A stretch of DNA of 64,000 nucleotides from Perognathus longimembris pacificus (GCF_023159225.1 NC_063161.1:120194958-120258957); one strand, 5' to 3'. Counted from the stretch's first letter, positions 1 through 11,217 are shown. Translations and numbers: made by a program. The notes: generated by a model not told the origin, from the sequence alone.

Positions 1-94
1 AAGAGCACTGGTACCTTTCCTACTTAACTATAGAGGATTTAAGTTGCAAGCAAACTTTATAAGTAAAGAATTTATGATTTTAAGATCTCTGCTT

Positions 95-346
95 GGCTGG
101 GCACCGGTGGCTCATGCTGGTAATCCTACTCAGGTGGCTGAGATCTAAGGATCAGGGTTCAAAGCCAGCCCAGGCAGTAAAGGCCACGAGACTCTTATCT
201 CCAATTAACCACCAGAAAACTGAAAGTAGTGCTGTGGCTCAAGTGGTAGGGCATTAGCCTTTAGCTGAAGAGTTCAGTGAGAACACCCAGGCCCAGAGTT
301 CAAGCCCATGACTGACCACAAAACAAACAACAACAAAAAAGAGAGC
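95..346 (+). mobile_element. 7SL(B1-like)-Geo composite SINE, full length
   Basis: The left monomer begins ggctgggcaccggtggctca, which is B1/Alu-like (7SL-derived). It is followed by a Geo module (gctgtggctcaagtggtag ... gagttcaagccc) and an A-rich tail. A perfect 13-bp target-site duplication aagatctctgctt flanks it (82-94 and 347-359), fixing both ends. Confidence 0.92.
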
Positions 347-1106
347 AAGATCTCTGCTTATGCTTTATACAAAACGTGAAAAAGACATTTTAAGCTTGTA
401 AAATAGCTTTTTCCAACTAAAACAAATATCACAAATTTAAGGACAAGATATTTTAAATCACAGAACACTTAGGAAACAGACTAATTTTATAAAAACAATG
501 TTTTTTAAAATTTTTTTCAAGTAAACAGTCATATGGTAATTTGAATTAAACAATTATGGTAGAGGTCACAAGAAATCTGATTAAACAGAAAGATAAGTAC
601 AACTTGCAATAATGAGTATCAATTTAACACACAATGAGGCTTTTATAACATTCATGATACTTGAAAACCATTTATTTTAGTAAGTAATGGAAATAATCCT
701 AATCTTATCCATTTGTTTAACAAAAGCTCTTCATCACAGCTTTCAAAGTACTATTTAGACTTTTTGCAAATAACTATATTCTGAGCTATCGAATTACTAA
801 GCTTTCCTTAACTCAACATATGACAATGAGAGAGGCCATTATTTTCTGTTTTATTAACTACTCCTTACAATCCTACTGCTGATCCTTTTTTCTTGGATGA
901 GAAAACTGATGTTGAGTATCTATAATAATAAGCATATATAAGGAGGTGCCTTGTACTATCTCATAGTATCTACACATATTGCTATCTTCCCAATAACTTT
1001 CAAGGTAAATGTTAATGTCATTTATAGATGAAGCAATAGATACAGAATAAATTAGTTTTCTATTAGCAAAATGACACCAGTAAAATGACACCAAAAATAC
1101 CCCCCA

Positions 1107-1316
1107 AAATGTTTTTTAGTGGGTTGTGGGGATTGAACTCTGGGCCTAGGTGCTGTCCCTGGAGCTTCTTCACTCAAGGTGCCACTTCCAGTTTTCTGGT
1201 GGTTAACTGGAGATAAGAGTGTCATTGACTGCCTGGGCTGGCTTTGAACTGCGATCCTCAGAATCTCAGCCTTCTGAGTAGCTAGGATTACAGGCATGAG
1301 CCGCCGGTGCCTGGGG
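1107..1316 (-). mobile_element. 7SL-Geo composite SINE
   Basis: In reverse it shows the Geo 3' end (gattgaactctgggcctagg), the linker ggttaactggagataagag and the B1-like head (gagtagctaggattacaggc). The 5' end is nearly complete. No clear target-site duplication. Confidence 0.88.
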
Positions 1317-1650
1317 AAGAGCCAGCTTTTAAACTAACTCATAGGTCATAGTTTTTAATTAAGTTCCTCATTTCCTTCTGGGGGATAGAATATACAGAAA
1401 TCAGGAGTGAGTGGTCAGCATTTCTATCACAATCCCTTTCTGCACTTACTTAATTCACCATCCATACTTATTTTTCTGGACAGCAAAAGTTCTTCTACCC
1501 TATGTGTTTATTCCTCAGGTTATAGAATGTCGTTTAATTTGCATCAAGAGGGACTGTTTGAAATTGTGAGGCATGAAGTTTGTGTGCTGTGGGACAATGG
1601 ATTACACCAAGTTCTGCAGAGTCTTGAGAAGTACAAACTACATAATTTAC

Positions 1651-1750
1651 CTGGTTGTTGTTAGTTTTTAATAATGGTGGTGGAGGTTCATGATGGAGGG
1701 GCGAAGAGGCAGAACTGCTCTCACTATCACTGCCATCACTCAAGCTAACT
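1651..1750 (-). CDS. MLLT3: MLLT3 (AF9) coding exon, Ser-rich acidic region and PPPP motif (probably exon 8)
   Basis: This 100-nt exon has an acceptor ending ctctgcag at 1751 and a donor CAG|gtaaat at 1650. Its first base completes an Arg codon (AG|A) begun in the exon at 3923-4052, and it then encodes 33 residues and ends in phase 0. It opens VSLSDGSDSESSS, continues SSPLHHEPPPPLLK and ends TNNNQ, a sequence I recognise as the stretch of AF9 just before the C-terminal AHD. In the family, the AHD binds DOT1L, AFF1/AFF4, CBX8 and BCOR. The segment here is low-complexity, acidic and serine-rich, hence probably a disordered linker with many possible casein-kinase-type sites (inference). The next exons, encoding the AHD, would lie outside the window at lower coordinates. 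A longer open frame runs over the exon, but its ends are intron read-through. Confidence 0.96.
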
Positions 1751-1954
1751 CTGCAGAGAAATAGAGAAAAACCATATGCATCACTACAAATAAGAGACTT
1801 GAAATATCCATGGATGTCCCCCACAAAAACAAGCAATCCAAACAATAGTCATCGAAAAGTTGGCTGTAACTCACAATCACTGATATTGGTGCTTACTTTA
1901 TATCTGGGTCTATGGTCAGTGCTATACCTGCTGTTTCTCTTTTAGTGATTTCCT

Positions 1955-2075
1955 GCTGGCAAGCAACATACTGAGACCTAGTCACTAACCTAGACTCACA
2001 GAAAACAGAGGCATCAGGATTCAAACCCAAGATGTATTAAGCCCAACATTCCAGAATCATTACTACTGTGTCATG
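1955..2075 (-). mobile_element. MIR fragment
   Basis: It resembles the reverse complement of the MIR 5' half (aggattcaaacccaagatg and the flanking segment). It is diverged and the boundaries are approximate. Confidence 0.5.
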
Positions 2076-2893
2076 AGTCAAAGTCATCTCTAGTTCTGAA
2101 CACTGATACACTGTAACTTCATTGGGAATATTTTCCAGCAGTGCAAAACAAACAAACAAAAAAAAAACATACTCGGTATGTTCAGGATAATTGTGTTTAA
2201 AAAAATAAAATGCATTTCAACAACTAAAGATAATAAAAATACTACCTCCTCCTCTACTTTTTTTTTTCCTCTGCAGAATGCAGTTGAATTTTCATCTAAC
2301 CAGAGAGGAAATGGTGCTTTTTTCCAGTCTACTGGGTGTATACCTCCCCCTTCCTGTTTGCTCCTTCTTGCTGGTTATACAGTAGCCTAATATAATATTC
2401 TTCTCAGAGAAAGAAAATGCTTTAAAAATCCCAGGCTGGGTTTTCTTTCACTGTGAATAGGCAATCATATGCTAGCTCTTTTACATATTCAGATAGATAA
2501 GATACAAGATAGGAAACAAAAAGGATACACTGTGACATCCCTTTAGCAGAAAAAAATGGATGGAACTTGTTTTTCTTAACTAAATTACATTAATGAAGTG
2601 TTCAGTTGAAGCGCTGCTTTCAAATGCTTCTTAACTGAAGTGGAAGGTTGAGTATTTAAACTGATTAAACAGTTGAGGCTTCACAAATGTGTTGAAGATC
2701 AAATACTACATGGTGCTTCTGTGCTCACAGCATATGCCAGGCAGGAAAATGAAGTGTCCCCAACAATAGGTCCACACTAGACTCAAGATGAACAGTGTAT
2801 GACCTGACCCACACTAACGGACTCACAATGGTGGAGAAGAGGGAAGACAACAGCTAATCATAGAATATCTAAAGTCTTCTAAACAATAACTTG

Positions 2894-2895
<2 letters not shown>

Positions 2896-2941
<46 letters not shown>
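2896..2941. repeat. (GT)23 microsatellite
   Basis: An uninterrupted GT dinucleotide run of 46 bp; alternating purine-pyrimidine, so potentially Z-forming. Confidence 0.99.
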
Positions 2942-2943
<2 letters not shown>

Positions 2944-3922
2944 CATCAGCTAAATTGGAGAGCAGCCAGTGATCAAGCTTTTAGTTGATTTAAGAAAGTC
3001 CTTAACTCTATGTTGCAGTTCCTTTTTAGAACCTTTTGCCCTACCAGTTGTTGTTTGTCAGATCTAGGCCAGGGCTCTAGTTCTGTAAAAGGAATACAGC
3101 CATAATTTAGGGTCACTGAGGGATCTGAAAGAACTTAGACTTTATGGAGGACTTTCTCAGATAACACTAAGGAGTTAACAATTAAGAAAGCAAAGAGTAT
3201 GTCCAAATTGGGTTAAAAGTGCATTATTGTAAGTATTCTAGGGCCATCTACACGGTAATGGATAATGGGGAAGATTTATTGTAATATGTTATAAATGTAA
3301 TTGGATTTTAAGTTCAAGTAGATTCTCATTTTTCTACTTAAAACACATTAAATTAAGCACGCCTATTTGTTTTGCTCATGATAAAGAAATGAAATCCTCA
3401 AGGCAATTTCAAGTTGACTATTAATTATAAGTGACATGAATTACCATCTTATAATGTGAAATTATGCCTCACAGCATTAAAGCTACTTAAGGAACCTAAT
3501 TGTCAGCACACTTAAAAAGAACTTATTTGCTAGAAAACACACACAGGTGATCCTAGTTTAATTAGGTCGCACAGATAATTCACGGGAGCCAATTATGTAT
3601 TTCTAACTACAAACAGCAAACATGTTTCTTCACATTCTGAGATGACCTCCAGCACCAGGTCTACACAAACTGTCCAAATGAATGTCACATGGCACATATT
3701 GTAAATAACAAGGACTTCTAATCTGGCTTTTTCTATAAAGGTTTTAGAGGAGGGGAGAAACCTTCCTCTTTCTGGAAAAGGGAAATATAGTTTCCTATAA
3801 ACGTGAGTGTAAGCTTGCCAAGACACCCCAATTTCACTTGAATAAAACCATTTAATGCTTTTTCTTCTGATGCACCTTTGTGATTATATCAAGATGTCAG
3901 AACCTCTCTCCAAGACATTTAC

Positions 3923-4052
3923 CTGCGACTCCGACTTCCCCCTCTATTTACAGGTCTTTCCATTTCAGAGTCATTGTCATTATCCTCTGCCTCATCTGAT
4001 TCTTCCTCATTGTCATCGGAGTGCAGATCTTTCATTATAGACCTTAAAGGAC
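3923..4052 (-). CDS. MLLT3: MLLT3 (AF9) coding exon, acidic Asp/Glu stretch (probably exon 7)
   Basis: This is a 130-nt exon. The acceptor cattacacag ends at 4053 and the donor CAG|gtaaatg starts at 3922. It starts in phase 1: its first two bases finish a Gly codon begun in the 6104-6179 exon. It then encodes 42 full codons and leaves two bases (AG) for the next exon. The peptide reads GPLRSIMKDLHSDDNEEESD, then an acidic run (DEAEDNDNDSEMERP) and ends NRGGSRSR. The middle is one of the most acidic segments of AF9 and is followed by a short Arg/Ser run. From memory the mammalian protein has Val at the position that is Ala here (DEAED), so this may be a lineage substitution. No catalytic motif is expected, since AF9 is a chromatin reader and scaffold in the super elongation and DOT1L complexes. 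Confidence 0.97.
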
Positions 4053-6103
4053 CTGTGTAATGACAGTGAACCACAGGAAATCAAACATACTACTTCAAGC
4101 ATACTTACTCAGATTAGACACAGGAGAATGCTTACCTTCACTGGATACTACTTGAGAATAACCCTTATCCTAGTTACACATTTTTGCAACACAACTTGGT
4201 ACAGTCTCTAGAATGCAGCCTCTATCTAAACACTAAGGTTTTCATAATAATCAAAACACTACTATTGTTGTTGTTTTCTTGTGCCAGTATTGGGAATTGA
4301 ATTCAGGGCCTACACACAGTCCCTTAGCTATTTTGCTCAAGGCTAGTGCTCTACCACTTGAATCACAGCTTCATTTTGGAAATTTTGGCTATTAATTTGA
4401 GGTAAAGATCTTACAGACTTTGCTGCCAGGGCTGGTTTCCTACCATGATCCTCAGATCTCACCTTCCTGAGCAGCTAGAATTACCGGCCCAGTCACTATT
4501 TTGTTTTAATGAACCAAATGTTTATTAAAGAATCTCTATTTTCTGAGAATTTTTTTCCGTGTACATTTCTTCCCTAAGAAAAATTACACCTAAAAAGAAA
4601 CAGAAAGATGTATTCGTAAATTGGCTGTTTTGTTAAGTTAACCATGTATTGAAAAGTTGAGATTAATAAATCATTGTGGCTGTAACTTGTTCTTGGCAAT
4701 GCAGGCTTTGTGTGGTAGTTTTTGATCTATTAAGGTTTAGCTGTTTCTTTTATTTCAAGGTCAATTTCAGGTCAAGCAAGTATTTCAGTCAAGTTCAGAT
4801 TATAAAGTATTTCAATTCCATGGTGTAATGTCCGATCTCTGATCTTCTTATTGATCTTGGATAGAAGGTCTTGTTGCAACAATTTTATGCATCCAATTTT
4901 CATTTTACTTTTTAAGAAATTCCTGGCAGAATACCAGAATGAATTAACACAAATAAGACCATGTAATAAATCAAATGCCCAGAAAATTCAAGACCAAATC
5001 CAGTATTGGATGGAAGAAAAAAATTGAATTATAACTCTTGTTTTTCTAGGACAGAAGAAAACTATCAAACACACATGCATATCCACTTTCATTAGTGTAA
5101 CTTCTTTTATTTTACTATTCAAGATATGGTGAAAACAAGATAGGTATTTAAAGTTTTACCAGAAGAATCATAAAGGCAGTCAAGAAAGTGAGAGAAGCAC
5201 TTTCATTCTGGTTTAGCTAACCTTTAAAGTCTACTCTATGTTGGGAATACCTCAACTATCACTCAGTTCTAAGATAAGTATCAACTGCCTGCAACCTCAC
5301 ATTTTCAAATTTCTCTGCTTTTGTAGTGAGCTTAAGTCTTTGGAAATCAATGGAACAAGAGTTTTGAATAGTCAAAACGATCACTGTCTTTTCCTGGAAG
5401 CGTAGCCTTCATCCAAATATGCACAACAAGTTAATCCTTTTCAAGACACATAAGGGCATTAGGAATTCAGTGTGGTCCATTAAAAAAGGTAATGTTTAAC
5501 AGGATACTAAAAAATAAATTATCCCTTTTTAATATTTTTATGTAAAAAACTTTTAAGCCTGCATTTAAACATTTTATATACATATGGAATATATACTAAA
5601 TATACATATAACCAGTCTCCAGTTTCCTTATCTTTATTCAAAGTTGTGGTTAACACTTGATCGGGAATACAGAAAATATATTTGAGATCCAGTAAATTAA
5701 CATTTTTCTTTAAAAGAGTCTATTAATCTTAAGATTAAAAAAATAAAATAAAATGACGGGTGTCCAAAGAGGAAGAGTCCAAACCTATTTCTTTATGTCA
5801 AAGCCTCTCAAGTGCAGGGTATGCTGTTGTATTTCCTTTGGGAACTCCCTGGAATAGGCTGTACCTATAATCCTTTTGTCAAATGGGAATGTGACGGCGA
5901 GACTAGAAAGAGGGGAAATTTCTAGAGTCTGGCCCCATATATCAGAACAATGTTCACACGCATTCCTAGGGGAAATAAATACTACTGCATAAAAGCCAAG
6001 TTACCATTCAAATAATAAAACAGTGGAAGATAGGTCATAAATCAACTCATTAAGATGCTTTATGAGAAAAATGTCTCATGGTTTGCCTTGGAGCTGTTGA
6101 TAC
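4053..6103 (-). other. MLLT3: MLLT3 intron, 2051 bp
   Basis: This intron lies between the exons at 3923-4052 and 6104-6179. One old minus-strand 7SL-Geo SINE occupies about 4264-4495. The rest (4500-6100) is AT-rich, and I see nothing identifiable in it. Confidence 0.93.
4264..4495 (-). mobile_element. 7SL-Geo composite SINE, diverged
   Basis: Reverse-oriented Geo (gggaattgaattcagggcc, gctagtgctctaccacttga) followed by a B1-like monomer ending gcagctagaattaccggccc. It is more diverged than the other copies. Confidence 0.85.
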
Positions 6104-6179
6104 CTTGTTGCCTGGTCTGGGACGGGGTGAAGCTGGAGCTGGAACTGGAGCTGGAACTGGCAGGACTGGGTTGTTCCGA
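6104..6179 (-). CDS. MLLT3: MLLT3 (AF9) coding exon, second short Ser tract (probably exon 6)
   Basis: This is a 76-nt exon. The acceptor ttcttctctaaag ends at 6180, with a good candidate branch site (tactgat, branch A at about 6206, 26-27 nt upstream). It starts in phase 0 with SEQPSPA, has nine serines coded by alternating AGC/AGT/TCC codons, and ends FTPSQTRQQ plus one base. The donor is AAG|gtatca, which is weak at intron positions +4 to +6 compared with gtaagt, so skipping or alternative use is conceivable. Skipping 76 nt would shift the frame. In the other strand and frame the stretch reads as an LELELE repeat, which is only a shadow of this exon. It is flanked by the 46.6-kb intron upstream and a 2.05-kb intron downstream. 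Confidence 0.96.
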
Positions 6180-6534
6180 CTTTAGAGAAGAAGAAAAAGG
6201 CATCATCAGTAAATTTATGGGGCATTACGCATGGAAAATTGAAAACAATATTATTCTTCAAAGCTGCTTATGGAAAAAAAGTCTAATGCTATGCAAGAAA
6301 ACTGACTATACATTTCATTGTGTCAGAATATCAACACAGGAGAGTCATGATGTCTTTTTTGTTTTAACCACTTTATTTTTATTAGGTGTACCAATAAGTA
6401 TGAAAACGCACAAGATGTAAAGACAAAAATGCCCAGATGGTGTTGGATGAATGAAGTACCTGGCTTCAGTTTCACTCCTATTTATTGCTATGCTCATCTT
6501 TCTCAGGGATACCTTGATTACTCTTTCTGCAATA

Positions 6535-6607
6535 TCTGATTGATTCCACTGGTTAAAACACAGTAGTAATGAGGCCAAGGTCATTAGTTCAATCACATTA
6601 TGAGCCA
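6535..6607 (+). mobile_element. tRNA-Ile-derived ancient SINE head or tRNA-Ile pseudogene
   Basis: The stretch cactggttaaaacacagtag, then taatgaggccaaggtca, then ttagttcaatcacattatga aligns along its length with the tRNA-Ile(AAT) D-arm, anticodon arm and T-arm. In particular the block gccaaggtc is shared and the B-box-like gttcaatca is in place. The sequence after the T-arm (to about 6700) may be the body of an old SINE. It is too diverged to be a working tRNA. Confidence 0.6.
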
Positions 6608-7170
6608 GTTAATTTCACTCTGGTCCAAGGCCATGACCCAGACATAACCCTATTCACCCACAGTTCACAAATGGAGGCCAATGTTCACCAGACCCAGTCA
6701 AGTATCACAGTCAGAAGAAATGTTGCCCCTATTTCTTTGGCTGCTGTTTTTTACTGTCATAAATTGAACTGTACAATTTCAGAGGTTTCATTATGACATT
6801 TCCATACATTTATTTGCTATAATTTGATTATATTAAAGAGTATTTAAATAGCCTTTAATTCTGCAGTCTATAAATGGCAGGAAAATAGCATCCTCATCCT
6901 TTAATGTCTACGACAAATTCTACACCCATTCTCCATCCCATCCAAACATCTCTCCTTGCAAACTTCCTGAAAACACAGCAGGGACATTACCTCTTTCCTT
7001 ATTAAATATGCATAGGATTGTACTTTGATGTATATTCTCTCTAGATCAACTATAAACAGCTAGCACTTCAAAAAGTGTTTTCTTGTTAACCTTTACATAC
7101 CTGTAGGCAGAAGGCATTCTGAATCTGTGACTATAGGCAGAACACTGGAGCCTCTGTTGTATACCATAGT

Positions 7171-7371
7171 GTTTTTGTTTGTGTGGGTCCAAGAGCTTGA
7201 ACTTAGGTCCTGGGTGCTGTCCCTTAGCTTTTTAACACAGGCTAGTGCTATACCACTTGAGCCGCAGTCTACTTCTGGTTTATTGGTGGTTAATTGGAGA
7301 TGAAAGAGTCTCATGGACTTTTCAGTCTCCTGAGTAGCTAGGATTATAGGTATTAACCACTGGCTCTTGCA
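7171..7371 (-). mobile_element. 7SL-Geo composite SINE
   Basis: Reverse Geo (gcttgaacttaggtcctggg), the linker ggttaattggagatgaaaga and a B1-like end gagtagctaggattatagg. The imperfect flanks accatagtgttttt and gccatagtttttat may be the remains of the target-site duplication. Confidence 0.87.
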
Positions 7372-8904
7372 GTGCCATAGTTTTTATGAAAGATTTCTTA
7401 GAAGCTGAATGAACAGAAGTGTGCAGACATAGATAATGCAACCCCCTACATATGTGTTTTATACATATCTACTTTTAAATAACTTAATAATAGCAGTATC
7501 TTTAGGTATAAGAGTGGACAATTTCGGAGCCCCCATTTTCAAATGTGTGCATTGTCTCAACTATGTACTCCTGTTATTTGAGAAATATGTGAGGGCTTCC
7601 CAGGTAGAAGACCCATGTTCTTTTGCTTTGTTCACTGAGTAATGAAGCTGGAGCGTGAACAACAAGCACAATCAGGAGCTACTAAATGAGATATGAGTCT
7701 CAGTTTATAACTGCAGTTATTCACCGCTGATTTTCGCTTCTCCCTTCCCAGCAATGGACTCCCTCTCTCTAAGCAGTGCCAAGCTCCATGGCTCGGACAC
7801 AAGGAAGCACTTTCAAGCATTCCTAATGCACACTTCACATCCTCAGGCTGGATGGGAAAACAGGTGTCAGCAATCTACCACTCATTCTCTAGGAAAGGAG
7901 CCAGACAGGATCTCTAATGAGAAGCAGGCGGCCCACCAACCCTTCACCACTGCAGGATTTACTTGAAAACTGTAATACAATGTCCTACACATTGCAGCTT
8001 GCAGCTCACAAAGAGGAGTTGGTTTACAAGTACAAATGCCTGTGTGAGGTACTCTTCATTTTTGTTGAGTGCCTCTTCCATGGTGGAGCCCCAGTGGTGA
8101 GTTACACAACTGAAAGGGCATTCCGTTGGCATTTATGTGCGGTGCCCAGCTGTAAAACAGTTCTCCCAGGGCCCAGAGAGCACTCCTTTTCCTCTCCAAG
8201 CTGCTCTTTTCAGCCATGAAAAGTGTCTGCCTGCAAATGGTATTATTTTGATTGCTCTGGAAACCATTTGGGAGCCAAAAAAAAAAAAAAAAAGAGGTTT
8301 CCTTACAGTGAGTAAAGAGCTCTACTAATTCCACATGCTGCCTGACTAGAAGCACACGTTGTGCTGGACCTAAAGAAGCTACTTGGCCAGAATTCTTGAC
8401 TAAAGGTGATATAAACTAGGCTAACAAGGGAGGACAGTGGCTGCCTCTCCACCTACTGCCATTGAACTTGACCTCTCAAGCATCAGGCTGATACCAGTAC
8501 CAAAGCCAGAGGCAGGTTTTTTTTGTTTTTGTTTTTTTTAGCTTCTTACCCGTAAACAAAGTTAAATAATCCCACAGTTGCTAATTATCAGAAAATGGAC
8601 AAATGGTAAAGAAAATAAAACTTATTCAAGTTTATGATGCCTGCAGGATGTCTGTTGCAGGTTGTGGGTGGGGCAGGGTAAGAGCCTGGACTCCATAGGA
8701 CCCATCACATTTCTGAGGATCACTGATTGATCCAGAGAGTGATTAACCATGGCTACTTGGCAAACATCAGTTGTCTTTACATGAAAACTGTCTATACAAG
8801 AGAAAGTTCTGATTTAGTAGGCCTGAAGTTGAGATCCAAGCATGCTGATAAAAAAGCTCAACAAACAATGATTAAAATTCCAAGTTGAGACCACTAATTC
8901 ATAC

Positions 8905-8971
8905 TTTTTTTTTTTTTTTTTTTTGGTACTCTTCCTGGAGCTTGAACTCAGGGCCTAGACACTTGGGCTAT

Positions 8972-9002
<31 letters not shown>

Positions 9003-9389
9003 TTTTTGCCAGTCCTGGGCCTTGGACTCAGGGCCTGAGCTCTGTCCCTGGCTTCCTTTTGCTCAAGGCTAGCACTCTGCCACTTGAGCCACAGCGCCAC
9101 TTCTGGCTCTTTTCTATATATGTGGTGCTGGGGAATCAAACTCAGGGCTTCATGTATACGAGGCAAGCTCTCTTGCCACTAGGCCATATTCCCAGCCCTT
9201 GGGCTACTTTTTGTTCATGGCTGGTGCTATATCATTTGAGCCACAGCTCCACTTCTGGCTTTTTTGGTGGTTAATTGGAGATAAGAGTCTCATGAACTTT
9301 CCTGTGCGGGCTGGCTATGAACTTTGATCCCCAAATCTCAGCTTCCTGAGTAGCTAGGATTACAAGTATGAGCGACTAGCACCCAGTAA
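8905..9389 (-). mobile_element. 7SL-Geo composite SINE split by a nested IDL-Geo
   Basis: The outer element begins with a T-tract and Geo 3' end at 8905-8970 and resumes at 9207 with the remaining Geo, the linker and a B1-like head ending near 9389. An IDL-Geo element sits between the two halves. This gives a relative date: 7SL-Geo copy first, IDL-Geo later. Confidence 0.9.
8971..9197 (-). mobile_element. IDL-Geo SINE nested in a 7SL-Geo SINE
   Basis: The (TTTA)n at 8971-9006 is the expanded A-tail. Next come reverse Geo (gccagtcctgggccttggac onward) and the reverse ID-like head ending ggccatattcccagcc. A perfect 9-bp duplication cttgggcta (8962-8970 and 9198-9206) flanks it. Confidence 0.93.
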
Positions 9390-9392
9390 TAT

Positions 9393-9637
9393 GATTTTTT
9401 TTCCTTTGTTGGTGTTAAGGCTTGAACTCAGGGCCTCGACACTGCCTTAAGTGATTTTTCTCAAGGCTAGTGCTCTACCACTTTGAAGCCACAGCTCCAC
9501 TTCCAGTTTTTGAGTGGCTAAATGAAGGTAGTAGTCTTACAGGGACTTTTCTGCCTGAGCTGTCTTCAAACTGTGATCCTCAGATCTCAGCTTCCGGAGT
9601 AGCTATGACTACAGGCGTGAGCCACTGGTGATCAGCT
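9393..9637 (-). mobile_element. 7SL-Geo composite SINE
   Basis: T-tract, reverse Geo (gcttgaactcagggcctcg), linker and B1-like head (gactacaggcgtgagccact). It lies directly next to the nested pair at 8905-9389 in the same orientation. Confidence 0.9.
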
Positions 9638-10205
9638 ACTTTTTAATTTTTTTAATGTTAAAACAACAACATGCTTTTGGAAAGAATTTATAAAAATATG
9701 AGTATACGCTAAAGAAAAAATAGATATGTGTGAATCTATCCCAAAGCAGCCTTTCTCTAAAGTCTTCAAAGTGATTTTCAGGAAAGCACTAGTATAAACA
9801 ATTATGAACCACATTCCTCCACATTGTGGTGGATGGACAGTAAACTCATTTGAACTAGGGAAGAACTGAGTTCAATTCTTCAAATGCCCCTCTGCCACCA
9901 GAGAAGGCTAATATTGTCTTCTATTTTATCTAATATTATCTTCTACTTCATCTGATCTTAACAACTGTGGATGACTTCAAGTGAAACATGGAGATTTTTT
10001 CATCTTAAGAAAAGTGTACTTTCCCTCCAAAAACACAAAGCAAGAATGACCATAAAGACTATAGGTTAAATGTTCTTAAAAAAAAACCCTCCACAAACAG
10101 ATCTTTATTAGACCCTCAGGATTAACAAGTATCTTCCTTCTCTGATAGTATCTTCCTTCTCTGACTTTACACTCTAGAAAAATTTAAAAATTTGCATGTC
10201 TATGA

Positions 10206-10535
10206 GACCAGGTATGGTGGTGCGCATCTGTAACTTCAGTAACTTGAAAAGTATTGATTGGAAAGATCATGGTTCAACATCAGTCCAGAAGAAAAAGTGA
10301 GACTCATCTCAACTCATAAACCGGGTGTGGTGATGCACAGCTATATTCCCATCCATGTAGGCAGTACTGGTAATAAGACTAAGCCGAAGACTGAAGGCTG
10401 GCTCTGGGGAAAAATGTGTGAAATACTATCTAAAAAGTAACCAAATCAAAAAGGGATGGAGGCATAGCTCAAGCAATAGAAGACTTTCCTAGGAAGTATA
10501 AGGTCCCAAGTTCAAACTTCAATATCTCAAGAAAT
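10206..10535 (+). mobile_element. Three-part SINE: 7SL-like + 7SL-like + tRNA-like
   Basis: The first monomer opens accaggtatggtggtgcgca, the second ccgggtgtggtgatgcacag, and each has B1-like character. A tRNA-like unit follows (ggaggcatagctcaagcaa ... cccaagttcaaacttc, with A- and B-box-like motifs). The element is diverged and lacks a Geo module. Confidence 0.72.
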
Positions 10536-10555
10536 AATGCACGTGAATCTATGAA

Positions 10556-10665
10556 TGATAAATCAGAATTTAAAAGTCTGATCACAGTACATTGTATGCA
10601 TATACGGAAATGTTATAAGGAAATCCCCTTGTACAACTAAATGATACTAATAAAAATGTGGGGAG
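10556..10665 (+). mobile_element. L1-like 3'-end fragment (unclassified)
   Basis: It contains acattgtatgcatatacgg, then ccttgtacaactaaatgata, then ctaataaaaatg. The order matches L1 3'-UTR ends (cattgtatacata ... tgtacaa ... A-rich). It directly follows the three-part SINE. Confidence 0.5.
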
Positions 10666-10977
10666 AAAACTTGGAAAAGGGGGAAAAAGAATAAAGAAGT
10701 CCAATAAGATTCTGATTATTATTATTATTATCATTTCTTTTGCTGATGACCTCGGCATCATGAAATTTCTTTAGATTGCTTTCTATGTACAGTGACAGCT
10801 TGCTAGCCATGATTTAGGAAGATAGCATAAATAAGGATTAGTTTCCTCATAGAGTGAGGGCACCAAAACTCACTAAATTAGTATTAAAAAGTGAGAAAAC
10901 ACCTAAACCACTGCTGTTATGATAGCAACTAATCAATCTTAATCAACATTTGATTGTTACCATTATTTGAAAGCTTT

Positions 10978-11217
10978 GCCTGGCTCAGTAAGTTCATTCT
11001 TGTATTCCTAGCTACTCAGGAGACTGAGATCTGAGGATGGCAGTTCTAAGTCAGCCCAGGCAGGAAAGTCTGTGAGACTCTGATTTCCAATTATCACCAA
11101 AAAGCTGGAAGTGAAGTTGTAGCTCAAGTGGTAGAATGGTAACTTTGAGCACAAGAGCTCAAGGATAACACTGAGGCCCTAAGTTCAAGCTCTATAACAG
11201 GTCCACATACCAAAAAA
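10978..11217 (+). mobile_element. 7SL-Geo composite SINE
   Basis: B1-like left monomer (gtattcctagctactcagga, gcccaggcaggaaagtctgt), linker and Geo (tagctcaagtggtagaatgg, cctaagttcaagctc), with an A-rich end. Confidence 0.9.

Larger units (their letters stand above)
1..1650 (-). other. MLLT3: MLLT3 intron downstream of the PPPP exon (partial)
   Basis: This is intronic sequence, cut by the window edge. It holds two 7SL-Geo SINEs (95-346 plus, 1107-1316 minus). The roughly 700 bases between them (361-1080) are AT-rich, and I recognise nothing there beyond a weak MIR-like resemblance around 850-935. Confidence 0.9.
1751..3922 (-). other. MLLT3: MLLT3 intron, 2172 bp
   Basis: This intron separates the exons at 1651-1750 and 3923-4052. 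It contains an old MIR fragment (about 1955-2075), a (GT)23 microsatellite (2896-2941) and otherwise unassigned AT-rich DNA. No young SINE is present. Confidence 0.93.

Noticed and set aside
8905..9006. (TTTA)n as an independent microsatellite
   Set aside because: It is the expanded A-tail of the nested IDL-Geo copy, enclosed by that copy's duplication.
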